Assembly: GCF_000003815.2 (NCBI RefSeq) | Contig: NC_049980.1 | Coordinates: 11,892,650 to 11,956,649, forward strand | Source of the DNA: Branchiostoma floridae | Taxonomy: Eukaryota > Chordata > Leptocardii > Amphioxiformes > Branchiostomatidae | DNA length: 64,000 nucleotides | Reading direction: 5' to 3' | Shown here: positions 12,691-24,990 of the stretch, in pieces | Numbering within the stretch: the stretch's first letter is position 1 | How the letters are laid out: each line of letters begins with the position of its first letter | Made by a program: the position numbers and the translations under genes | Notes under the pieces: generated by a model | What the model was told of the DNA's origin: nothing | Seen by the model: the letters and a program-made list of their open reading frames with translations, nothing else | The model's database searches: none

Positions 12691-13714
12691 CTTTGTGTAT
12701 CCAGATGACATGCGGGTATAATGAACACCGTGCAAACCTGGGGCCGTACCTCCTGTAGTGTCAGAACGTGTACTTACAGAGCGTGCGGTGGTTTGGCACA
12801 TGTCCACTCACAAACGACCTGACGTCACCAAAGGAAAGTAGAAACTCAAAGATGACCACTTCGTGTTCTTTTTTCAGAGATACGCTCGCGAAAAGACATA
12901 TTTGTGAACGTGTTCTTAGAAAGAGTGACGCGCTTGTCAGATTGATCATGACGTCACTGGAAAAAGTAGAAACCCAAAGAAGGCCGCTTCGTTTCCTTAG
13001 AGATGTGCTGGGGAAAAAGTCTCATCGATATCTTTAACGTTCTTTTATATATATATATAACATTATGTGTTTATAGAATTTATCGGGTAATGACCCATAA
13101 GTGGACATCCTTCCTTGCCAGGCAACTATAAACTGGTATGGTAATGTTAAGTTGACAATGAAAGTGACAATCTGCGAAACAGTTACGATAGCGGAATGGA
13201 AGGTATCCGAATCTTTTCAATATCTTTTCTCTGATGTTTTTTGCCTGAAAGTTTCGAATTTATACAAGCACAAGTTCATGTGTCTGCAGCTGAGATTTTT
13301 GATATCTCAAAACTACATGTTGCGCGTGCAAGACAGGAATTACGTCTGTATTATTATGATATCATTTATATCAGCGCTGTACAAACTCGGATATCTTTAC
13401 ATGTTTGGTATATTTGCGGTATTTTTGAAGGGGTTTTCTTATAAAATGCTTTATAAAATATTTACCACTGCGCTGTGATTTGTGATGTTACATGCGCCTT
13501 TTCCATCAGACCGCCACTAAAGCTGAGCTACCAAAGATTTGACAAATCGCTATCAACGAATTTCATACATAAAGAACGAATTTTCTTACATTTCTTATGT
13601 TTTTTTGTGTGTTTTAAGTCCTACTTTTCCATTGTGCATCATATTCCAATTATAAAATCAATTGTCATACAAATCCAGTAGGTCTCTGAGCGATCACCGT
13701 CTGGTAGAAAGGAA

Positions 13715-14007
13715 GCCAGAACTTTTTGAGTAAAAGGTCCGTATGGAAGTCTAGCCTCTACCAAACTCCACAGGTTGCTGAAATAATAATAGAAATTGGA
13801 CAGACATAGACAGTTAACATGTCAGACGAGTTAGCTGGGTCGCAAATCATGCTCATTGGCCTGCTAACACCTTAGGTATCTACATTTGTCCAATTTCTAC
13901 TATTTCAAAGTGACCTGTAGAGCCAAGAACTCCATACGGACCTCATACGGACTTGAATGTATACTCACGTGTGAACCCCCCTTTACCCAAAAACTCTTCA
14001 TTCTGGC
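13715..14007. mobile_element. Foldback element with arms of about 110-130 bp
   Basis: The left arm reads GCCAGAACTTTTTGAGTAAA, AGGTCCGTATGGA, CCACAGGT and ATAGAAATTGGACA. The right arm carries their reverse complements in mirror order (TGTCCAATTTCTA, ACCTGTAGAG, TCCATACGGACCT, TTTACCCAAAAACTC, TTCTGGC). The spacer is about 70 bp. The right arm has an extra segment with a second CATACGGAC. No open frame. Confidence 0.7.
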
Positions 14008-14779
14008 GGCGTTGTACGTTAGTGGGGCTAGTGTTTAGCCGGGATCGTTGTGGTAAATTTGCTTAATGAAGCTCATTAGTATGAGATTAATGGCTAATCT
14101 GTTCCTGTAAGTGTTGGTAGTGGAGGTGGTCTCCCGTGGACTGGGGAAGTGTCTACTTAGCACCAGTTAAAAAGCTTGGCCGGATCACTTTTTATTCAAG
14201 GACTATTTTTCACCACAGAAGTTTATCCACTCAGAGACCCCCCTAGAGTAAATCAAGCAGAACATGTGTTGCGGTAATTTAGTCCCTTTCTTGTAGTACC
14301 CGACCTAAAGAAGGTCTTTTATTTTTTACAGCTTTAACGCCTCGAAACAGTCACATTTGTTTCGGTTTGTTTCGGTTGACATTTCTGATGATAGCAAGAA
14401 TTAGATGGTATTCTGTATTTGCAATGAGTGGGATATATGGGGAAGGGGCGTCATGTCGCAGAAAAAAATAAAAATCAGTTTCAAATCGAAAGAATATTGA
14501 TAATTTTGATAACATTGGCTTAGTTTGATGGAGCAGATAGACCGGATTGTCTTTTGACTAAATCCTGTTCTTTCTTTACTGAACGCCGCCCATTGTCTCC
14601 TAACTACAACAATCGCATTAAGGACTCCATAACATCGGTACTGACGGGGAAAATTAGCACCCATCGGGGACACATTTTTTGTCTCAGCGATGCGGGCTGG
14701 ATGAAAAGAACTGCATCTCATTCTATCGGCTGCGTTTCGTTTTTTGTCTAAATCATGACATTTTGGCAATTACGTCACG

Positions 14780-15315
14780 TATTGTGGTGTTGGCTGTCGT
14801 GTGCGCGGCAGACGTTCGCGGTCCGTCTGCACGTGAAAGGGCGGTACACATCAAACCCCTCCCCCGGACACTGGCAGCAGGCTTATTAGTGGCAATTAAG
14901 ACGAAATTTCTGGCATTATTAATTCTCGGGGTGGTAGTAGAGGAGTGTACCTCCGGAATCAATCCAGGGATACCCCCCCCCCCCTTACTAACCACACCCT
15001 CCGCACACCTGCGGTTCCTACCCACCCCTCTAAGGAGATTCCTTGTTTGGGCTGTACTTAGCGCCATTGGCGCGGATAAACCCCCGCAAAAAGCTAGCTT
15101 TTGTCCTAGTCAGAAAGCGCACCGAGGAGAAGAAGCGGGGAGAAAACGCCTCGAGATTTGCACCGGTCTTAAAGAGAATTGTCCGCGGTGTGGCCGAGCG
15201 GAAGTCGGCAGTGATCCGCTCTCACACACAGAACTGACCGGGGAGGATTCACGGAGGCACGGTCTAACACGGCTGGACATCACCCAACAACCAACTACAC
15301 ACCTTCTACTTACAG
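14780..15315 (+). other. CpG-rich block ending in a strong splice donor; possible non-coding first exon
   Basis: The block is richer in G+C and CpG than its surroundings and ends CTTACAG|GTAAGC at 15315/15316. A 216-codon open frame crosses it, but the residues are low-complexity and arginine-rich with no domain I recognise, as expected for an open frame in a CpG island. It is compatible with a 5' UTR exon of a gene transcribed rightward, with GCM the nearest candidate 29 kb away. Confidence 0.3.
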
Positions 15316-15499
15316 GTAAGCTGGGATAGATCTGCTCTTGACCTTTAGAGCCTGGCTAAGCAGGCTGTTTGTTTGATCATCTTTCAGTCTTGAACTTTGT
15401 TTTGGGTTTTGTAAGTAAGACTAGTGCGTTATCTGACGGTATCAAGGGTTAAGTCCTTGTGAATGGGTTGTTGGGGTGTCTGAAACTGCGCGATGACCA

Positions 15500-15715
15500 A
15501 GGGCCTGGGCACATTCGTCGTTAGAACGTCGTATGATCACAGACTGGAGACATTCTTGGGATGGTCGTGTATATGTCCTGCAAAATTCAGATGTCTTGTA
15601 ACCAAAATGGTTGTCTTAAATCTTGTTAGGCAGTTGGTTCTGTCACAGTCTGCTTGAAAATCCTACCACATCAATACCGTAGTGCGGTCTACGACGAATG
15701 TGATTGCACCGCTAT
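15500..15715. repeat. Dispersed repeat family A, copy 1
   Basis: It contains TTCTGTCACAGTCTGCTTGA followed by AAATC, GTCGTGTATATGTC and CGTACGAC-like motifs. The same order recurs at 42310-42505, and an inverted partial copy at 53575-53740. Confidence 0.55.
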
Positions 15716-18700
15716 GTACAAGTATATGTTTACATGCCATATACGCTTGCCACCACCGTAACGGCATTTGTCAGAAAGAGCAGAAAATACTTTAAGTTTG
15801 TTCATTACGAGACTTGCATAAAACGTTCTTTACACATAACACAGACAACATGTAAGATCGAAAACGTTTTTTATTTGGTTCGTTCAAAAGGGTGTATTTT
15901 GTTCTTGATGGCATTTTTTTCTTTCCGTCGTATGGTGTATAATCTGCACTGCTACAGTCTCTTAATCAACCAAACGGAGCAGAAATCTGCTCTTGTTTCG
16001 AAATATTTTGTTGCAGAGTTCATCAGGTGAGTTGAAACGTTGATAAAACGTACTGAGGGAAGCCAAGATTTTGTACATTATGGGAGAAATTATCATTTTT
16101 CCTCTCAGACTTCGTAACATCGGAAAGGTAACGAACATGCATATTACAGACTACATAACTTATACCGTCATCATTTTCCACTTGCGATTCGCGACCTCTT
16201 AAACACACCTGTTGTAAAACAGTTTAAGAAAGCTTCAAGACGTGTCTCTGAAAAAAACCTTAATGTCTTGTTGATAGAAGATTTCCCTGCCTTGTATGCA
16301 CAGCCGCCTTATAGATGTTATCTTTGTAGCTCGAATTACGTGATGACGATTTTTTGTTATGTTTGTCTGGGGAGAGAGTTTCGGAACTAAACAGTTGGGG
16401 CAGTCTCCTGTTCTGTCTGTGTTTGCGATATTTCGGAGCATAAGCGATTTCTGTGAGAAGGAAAATTTATCATTTGGTTACCGTCTTCTTCTATAAAAAA
16501 GAGGTACGTCCATCTTTGTCAATTTTGCTGGCATTTTGCTTTTTGCTTTATTCGGTTTGGCTTGTGAATCGCATTATAGAACGTTATAATTACTACAACA
16601 TCGTCTATATCAAAACGTGTTTTGTTTTTCTATCCCTTGAACCTACCCAACTCTCCAAAAAGACGGAACGCGTATTACAGTTGGTGTTTCTAATTTCTGG
16701 CCAGGTTTCGATTAACAAAATGTTCATTTTCACACGAATGAATACAGTTTGTATCCCTTTCTCTAACGCCACCCCTGGCTACAATACTTTATACTGTACA
16801 TGTATCATCATGACAATAAGAGTTTCGACTACATCTTTACAAATTTGCAATCGAATACAAAATAAAACAAGACACAAACTTAACAGTGTTATCATACGTC
16901 AGTATACGAAAAAAATGGCATTTTTGTCTACGTGTTTGTAAACAGCTACTTATCTCGAGTACACCACTTCCAACAAAATAAACACACCAGGTAAATAGCT
17001 AAGAAAAACACCAGACACCATCGAAGGAATTGTAAAACGCATTTTTGAATGAAATTCTGTGAAATTCTGTCCGAAGAATCATACGATTCCAGCTCATGTA
17101 CCAGTGGTGTAGGAATGTAGCAGACCGAAGGCAAACGCGTTACAATGTTGAATGTATACTGTCGGCACGCATCTTAAACGGGGCTTATGTCACGCAGTGA
17201 GACGTTCAAATAGCACATGCCTAATGCGCTGCGTACCGGGCTCTCACACGTTAGAATGCTGTGATCATGGCGCGAGCGGTTCTCCCTCACAACTTGTTGT
17301 TTTCTCAACTGATGTCATGGAACATACCGCAGCTGTAAGCGTTAGTTATGGACCGGGCATGCTTCGAAATACCAAGCGGGGGAACTGTTGTGGGAAGCCG
17401 TATATTTGTTTTATTTGTTTCGCATAGAAGACATCGTCTTTAAGCTTGCACTGTTGCACACAATTTATGTATCTACCATGTGTGAGTAAGACAGGACTGT
17501 GTGTCTGAAATATAAGTTGAAACAAATTTCTTCATAATAAACAATAGACAATATTTGCATTCAAAGACACTTCCTACTAGATCGCTTCCTTTGAAATATC
17601 TTGTCAAGAAAAGCTGATCAAAATATCACAGAATGGAAAAACACATCATCAGAATGCATCTGTCACAAATACACAATGCCTTACCTCTGGTTCTTACGAC
17701 AGGTGTATTCGTTGTTAGATATGGTGACGAAAATATCACCTGGACACAGGTATTTTCAGGACATACATTGTCATTCTAAATCATAGCGCTTTCCCATACA
17801 GGGTTTTCATTCTTTTTAACGTTTTAGCGATCTTCCCATATAGCGTTTTCATTTGTTTGTAACGTAGAAAAAACACCTTTTAGTGACGCAGAATTGTCCC
17901 GTTTTCTGTTTGCCAGTTTATTCGTTGTTTAGCCAAACCCGGTGCAGTTGAGTGTGTAAAACGACCCATGTGCGATGAATAGGACACGGCTCTTTAGACT
18001 GTAGTGAAATTGCATGTAGCCATGTCCAGATGACACACACGATAAGAGACACACACAGGTGCGAAGTAAACACCTTCCGTACACACCTGGAACGGACAGG
18101 TACACACAGCGACGGTCGTTTTCTTTAATGTTTCACGGTTGTGACTGTTAATGTTGTTCTTGTTGTCATTTATTATCAATTTTACATGTTAGTAGTTGTG
18201 TTTTTGTCAAGATGTGGCCACGTCAAAATCACATTCTTTCAAGCCATTCCGTTACTTTGTTCGCGCAGGTTTGAATTTTGTTTTTAATCCGTTAACACTG
18301 GGTCATTCATATAACGTTATACAGAGGTGTGTTTTGGGGTTCTTAGAACCAACAAACGACCATAATATGCTTCATAAAGTGTTTCACAATGTGTGTATCT
18401 AAACATGGGACGTTATTCACAGTGAAGCAACGTTGTGATCATTCTTACTGAATGTTCAAATCTGGCGAGCAGTCATTATCACTTGGTTCCTGTGTTAAAG
18501 CCTTGGCAAAAGTAGACATGCTGTCCTGACCGATAGTAGTCAATCCAGGTGTCAGCGCTTTACAGACAGGACATTTGACAGGTGTTTTTTTGGGGGGGGG
18601 ATGAACATAGGGTACGGAAAGTTTCTCATTTGTCTCTAAACATTCCTATGAATAGCGGAAAACCTCAACTCTGTCTGACAGGTACTTTACAAAATGAGCA

Positions 18701-21321
18701 TTTTTCAGGGACAGCACAGCAAGACAGTTACAAAGCGTCAGTATTATCTTTCTTTAAGACGTACCGGACATCAAATCTCTAGACTAAGATTTGTTTTCTC
18801 TGGTGAGGTATCTTCCCTTGATTGAGCACTCCCGGGAGACACATGAAGGGCCAGGTGATACTTCTCTCTTGACAGGACCTGTGATAGATTTAGACAGATT
18901 TCACAAATGTTGGACCAGCCTAGATTAAAACGTCAAACCGTTAAACGATTGCCTCTTTTATATCAAGGGTGTATGTGGTGAACTGACTGTGTAGATAGAC
19001 TACAAAATAACTTCTTATAAGAAACCCGTGGTTTATTCACTTCCATGCGAGCCTTTTTTTCTTCTGAATGTACGTATTTTGGACGTAGGAGAACGTCACT
19101 CTAACATGTACTAGATACTGCGCATCTTATGTCAATTATCGTCAGATCTCAGACAAGGCAGGCGGTAAAAAGTTACCCTTGTGTAGATGTTTGTAGGAGA
19201 TGTTTTTATTTTGATGTGTGTGAGTGATGGAGCTGTCCCTCGAGACGGTAGAAGGGGCCAGGTGATAGCGCTGAGCTGACAGGAGTTGTGATAGATCCCC
19301 CGCCTGTACAATGGAAGACAAACGGAGGTGATGGATGCCGAGTAGTTGTGTGCTCCCGGAACAAACTGCGACTGTGAGAGCGGTTCATGTACAGGGGTTA
19401 AGAAACCATTACGAAGGGAAGAAACGTTTCCTCGTGGGACTAGAACTCTTAGCTTCATTTTTTAGCTTCTTTTTTTTCTATTATCAAGTAACCAAGATAC
19501 ACGTGATGGCACTTTCTCTGTAGGCCGTCGTGCAGTTTTAATGTAGGGTTTTCAAACAAGCTGTAACAGAGCCAGCCATCGACAAGGATCTAAAACAATT
19601 TTTTTACGCAAGACAGCTGTCTTTTGCACGACAAATGCACTACTCTCTCAAAAATGACTTCACTTTGCTCACGACCAATGTACAGGCCCTAATCACACTT
19701 TTGATACTTTGGGCGTGGATTTAAGATAGAAGCACCTCAAAGATTTGATGATCATTGGAATAATGAAGTTAATGAGAGTAGATAATGATGATGAATTGGG
19801 ACGATAATTGTAATTGAAATTGTCTTAGATGACACCGACCCAATGTAAGTTTGTTTGGACTAGAGGGAAATGAATTCAAATGAACAACAGAGGATCGAAG
19901 TGAACGAAACTTTATGACTATGGAGAGAACTCAACAAGTCACCATGTACAAATTGTGACGATATCTTAGAACTTTATACCTACTAAGTGAGATCCGAAGC
20001 TTCAAAGATGGGGGGCTTGTCTTGTATATTCGTTGCGTTGTCTTCCTTGTTGGGTTGCTAATCTTTTGCGTGTCTCGTGTATTGTTAAACAGACTGTGGT
20101 CTGCTATGGCGCTAAGGAAAATTTACCGTGCATATTTCCCTCCTCGAGACACACTAACTCGTTGACGTACGGCGTACCTCTGTCTCAGCCATTATAGGAG
20201 GACTCCCTCTACATGACTGGTCCATTTACAACGTGTTGGACATATGTCCGACTGATATCGTGGTATCACAGGGAAAGTGGCACTCGTATACGAGTTTCCT
20301 AACAAAAGAATACAATTCTTATAGTTATAGATATGTGTTCACACAATTTCGTGTGCACCCATCAATTACACATGTATAACAGGTAACTTCGGGTATAGTG
20401 GTTGTTATCTCTTTCTTCTATCGGTCACTTGTCTCTGACAAGACAGAACAAAACAAAGACACAACAACTCGGCATTATTAACCAGGGGTTTTCTCTGAGA
20501 ATAAGTGGTCATTTTACTGCCAGGTGAAGCCATTAGGCCTGAATGTTTTCACACTCCGGAAAACAAGCCGGCCCCTTGGCGTTCTCGTGCGCCCGTTCAC
20601 AGGCTGTCGTCCCTCCATTGTCCGCAGTTTCCTCAAGTGATTTTCTTGATAACATAGCCCGGGGATGGGCCACTTTTCTGGAGAAGCACCTCTTCTTCTA
20701 AATTGATTCCTATTGTATGTAGTAGATGGTGTATGGGTCCCATAGGAGAGATGACACAATATTCTCACCAGTTGTACTATATTTAGTAAGGAGTGATTGC
20801 TCACCGAGTAGATGTACCTGTCAGGTACATGTGTTAGATTGATACCTAGGGGAAACGTGCATTTGTTTCCGGAAATCTTTAGTTCTATGTATTTTATACA
20901 GTTGTCTTCATCATAAAACGCATGTCCCATATCCAAACAACTACCACACGCCCTCTATTACTTTGACTGATTTTCTATAAGAAATATCGGTGATCTATTT
21001 CAAGTGGAGATGCAATGATGTACAATAAACAGGTGCCAATTGGCACCCCGCTGAGAACAAATGAAACAACAATGTAACAACAGGGTTTATGATGTAATCT
21101 GGGCGTTCCGAGCGTGTGTTTATGATAACTATAATTTCTATAATGTGGTGTTCTCTCACAGATTTCTCTGTTGCCGTTGGCTACTTGATACCCAATCGTC
21201 CATGATTCTGCTTAGCTCTTGATCTAACAGTAACATGAACAAAATCATGTATATGTCTTGAAGCTGGGATACAAAAACTGTCGGAAAAGATTCTGTGCTA
21301 AGCGTTGGTTATAATTTATCT

Positions 21322-21343
21322 GGTTGAAAACTAGTTTTCAACC
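21322..21343. repeat. Perfect 22-bp palindrome
   Basis: An 11-bp half-site (GGTTGAAAACT) joined directly to its reverse complement, with no spacer. Outer GTTGG / CCAAC are also nearly symmetrical. Confidence 0.8.
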
Positions 21344-22079
21344 AACGACATGTCGACTGCCAGCTGACGGCCAGAAAACCAGAAGCCGTCGTCCCAATTT
21401 TTATTTAGGAGAGAAATTTTACACCTAGCCATGCTTATTCATTGACGCGTCAATATTATACTATATATTCCTTCCTACGATAGACATGAATAACTCATCA
21501 AAGAATATTGAAAGTTTTTAAATCATCGCAAGCCCCCAGTAATGCATGTAACGCTATAGTAGAAACATTAGATGCATCTATAGACTATACATTTTGGTGC
21601 CTTTTTTATATTCTTGCATCCCCTTGCAAATTAGTTTTCGGGTATGAGCTTGTAAAACTAGATGTAAGAATTGGCTGCAGGGAAAGTAATGAAGCAAAAG
21701 CTGACCTTTTTTCGTTTATATTGTCCGTTTATGATTACAGAAAATGGCAACGTTAAAGGTATCCTTTTACCGCAGCACACGGTAACGATCTGTTGTCCAC
21801 TTCCCAACTGACGTGTATCAACAGATAACAGGACAATGGTCCTCCCCCCAGGGCCTGGTCACTACAAGCTGCATCATTGTGTCCAGTCTACATGATAGAT
21901 GTGTGGAATAAGTGGCCACTCTACCCGTGATTAATGAATGTCCATTTGAGGGGAGTTATTCACTGGCAGGCGGTGTGAGAAGCGTGTTGTTGGTCACTTC
22001 GGCAGTTCTGAGACTGACACTCATCACGTGATATACTGAACATAAATGAATCATCGTTCTCAGCCAACCAGAAGCGACT

Positions 22080-22259
22080 ATATCTAAGTACACAAAACAC
22101 CACTGCTACAACTAGGTGTAAAACAAGATCCAAGAACAGTTCTTCGGCAAGAATAGCTCGTCTACGGCCCTCTTCGCGCCGTAGTTAACATAAAGAAAGA
22201 TCATTCGACATAACTTGGAAAAGAAGTCAGGGGGAAAGGTGCTACGGTCTGCAATGCCT
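22080..22259 (+). other. Possible non-coding first exon
   Basis: A weak TATA-like TATATCTAAG near 22079 precedes about 180 nt ending at a donor-like CCT|GTAAGTTA (22259/22260). No coding content is recognised. Offered only as a transcript candidate. Confidence 0.15.
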
Positions 22260-24182
22260 GTAAGTTACTTCGTTTCTTTTGTTAGATTGGTTCACTGGAA
22301 TAGAGGCCCGTATTTTTCTGTGAAAGCTAAGAGGACTAAGTTATCCCGATAATACGCCTACAACAATTTGACATTTAAAAGAATCTTTTAAGCATGGTAA
22401 AAGATAGCTGTGATTAGATTAGAACTAGCTGGGCTAGATTTGAATTGAGTTTTAAATGGCTTTCATTGTTTTACTTGTGATTATTTCTGTTTCCAAGTGC
22501 GCTTGAAACATGTGTAGTTACTATTTTAAATCCTATGTACTGTGTGACTGAAGTTTGTGAATTGCATTACTCATGTTGGATTGATATTGACAAGTATTGG
22601 TGGCACACTTCCTTTTGCTAGCGGATATTATCAGACCGCATAGATATTGAGTTACAGTGTTAAAATGATACGCAGATATCAAACTAACGATCATTTGATA
22701 TGATTATGAATTGAAGTTGGTCTCAAAATGACCACAAGTTGGTTAGATGCTTAAGCCCAAAAATGAAACACGTTCTACAAAATCAAGGTAAGGTACGTCC
22801 AATTGATAAGGGTAGGTCGACACGCTAATATGTTCACTACAAAATCAGAGTAATCAGATTTCAATTCCAGATTTCTATTGTACATTGTTCAACGTATGTA
22901 CTTAAATATCTTTAGTACATTTCTATATTTCATTTTCGCTCAATCTCACATGCACAAAAAGCCGTATATTGTCTAGGTTCTATCCCACTGACGTTAAAGT
23001 AATTCTTTGTTATCCTTTAGCGTGACAACTTTTAAGTTGTAAAAAAGCCGTATTATTGATACCTATTTCCGAAGACCTGAACATATGTACCTCGTAACTA
23101 CTGTCACCAAATTAACCATACTAGTTCTAAACATCAAGCCGAAATTTAGAAAAAATACATTTCTCCGCCAACGACAGGCCAGAAAAAAAAGGAAGGAATT
23201 TAAGAATGAAGAACAAAACTCAATCCCATTCAATAGTATCGTTAACAGCTTCTGTATATAAAGACAATGAGTGATGTACCATGATGATTGTGAAAACAAT
23301 CAAATAAGATATCTATTTAGCTATCAGTGGTTGGATGAGTAGATAGAGCGCGGCCGCATTGACAGTTATGCTGTTTGTATATTATTGTGTAGGCTGACAA
23401 CACATGTCATACACATACGTAAGGCCCCGTTTAGCTCTTTGCGACTCACCCAGGCATCGGGGATTGGTCCAGTTTGATGCTTTCTGGTATGAACGGTCCG
23501 AATTAGGCTACGAATTCTCCAATCGGGACCTAGGTAAAAGCCCAATTGGTATCTGGGTAAACTAGGTGCAATGTAAATCTTGATTTGACAATCGTGTTAT
23601 GAACGGGGTCTGAGTTTGTTGGGAAGCAATCTTGAGAAACAGAGCCGTGGACTTGTCTACCTACAGGCTCCCCCTGCCCGTTTCCCGCGCATTTCCCTGT
23701 CTATCTGTACCAGACGTTTGTCACCACCAGTCCCCGCAGGTGTGTAGACCCTTTCTCATGGGCCAGTGCCCGACAAAATACCGATCCGCGGTGATAACAA
23801 GTTCTGTCCACAGAGCGAGTTTGCGCGCGGCAAACGGGAGCCGTGTGCTCGCTATTGTACCCGCCGAGCCACCACAAACACCTCGCCGCCCCTAAATTAC
23901 GCTTTGATAAGATAATCGCCTGACTAGAGCGGTGTACACAGGTGTAAGGACAGCGGGCATGGAGAGAATATTAAGCGTACGTTCAACACGACGACGGTGG
24001 TGGATCGTTTTCGTCAACCATATCTGATTTTTATTGTCGTTTGTAAGTCAAACCGATTACTGAAGTTATTCCTTTGTCTCCATCTAGAATGTTTGACTGG
24101 GATTTGGCCCTGACATTTCCACGACAATATGCAGTGTAATTTGTGTCAAACTTTGACAGTCATGTGAGCTGAAGCTGTTTTA

Positions 24183-24230
24183 TTAGTTAGTTAGTTAGTT
24201 TGTTTGTTTGTTTGTTTGTTTGTTTGTTGT
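24183..24230. repeat. Compound TTAG/TTTG microsatellite
   Basis: About four TTAG units followed by about seven TTTG units. Confidence 0.9.
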
Positions 24231-24939
24231 GTATGTAGGTGTCTATTGTTTGTAGTTTGGAGGCGACCGCTTGCGTCAAAAGCTCACACAGTGTATAGAA
24301 AAAGGGTACATTGAAGTTAGTATCGTAGTTGTTATCATATCATACAGATAAAGGATATCGATATTATCTTCCAGGCTAGTACGGAATGATATACTATTCG
24401 CGAGGTGTTAGTTTGCAAGATCACTCCCAGCAATATTCTGTAAACTGTTCTGCTGAATACGAGCAACTTAAAACAAGTAGTTTGGAAATATCATACGGAA
24501 CACACATTATGCGCTGGTAGATTATCAGCACTGCATGCATTTCCTTAAGTTTTACAATTTCCTCGCCTTAGTGAGGGTCAGTACGTTGTAGTTAGGTAAT
24601 GTTGTTTTTCAGCAGATGGATTCTTGACAAATTTGAAGACGACGACTCCAGTAGAACATAGATGTAGCTACGGATAAAAATCGGATGATCTAGACACTTG
24701 TCTTGAGTCTCGGCCTGTGATTTCTGTCTCGGTCTCGCATTTGTTTGGAAATATCTATACTGAAGCATAATCATTTCAGAGGATAGTTAAATGTCACTTT
24801 CGAGACATTCAAATAGCTATAGTCAAATCTTGTGTGCGACCGAGTTAGCCGGTCAGGTATTTCCTTTTCCCCTGTGTGCTCCGTCTCTAATTCGTGAAAT
24901 GTGCCTCGTACATATAAGAGTAGATGTGCTGCGTACAGG

Positions 24940-24990
24940 TGGCATTGTTCGGTGCACAGGTGGTATTGTTGAGGAGTGCACAGACGGTGA
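24940..24990. repeat. Short imperfect tandem repeat
   Basis: ACAGGTGGCATTGTTCGGTG is followed by a diverged second unit ACAGGTGGTATTGTTGAGGA and a partial third (GTGCACAGACGGTG). Confidence 0.6.

Noticed and set aside
14679-15329. 216-codon open frame
   Set aside because: Spans a CpG-rich block, contains a proline run and no recognisable domain; better explained as an untranslated exon or chance.
20822-20836. GTACCTG-T-CAGGTAC palindrome
   Set aside because: Too short to be notable without context.
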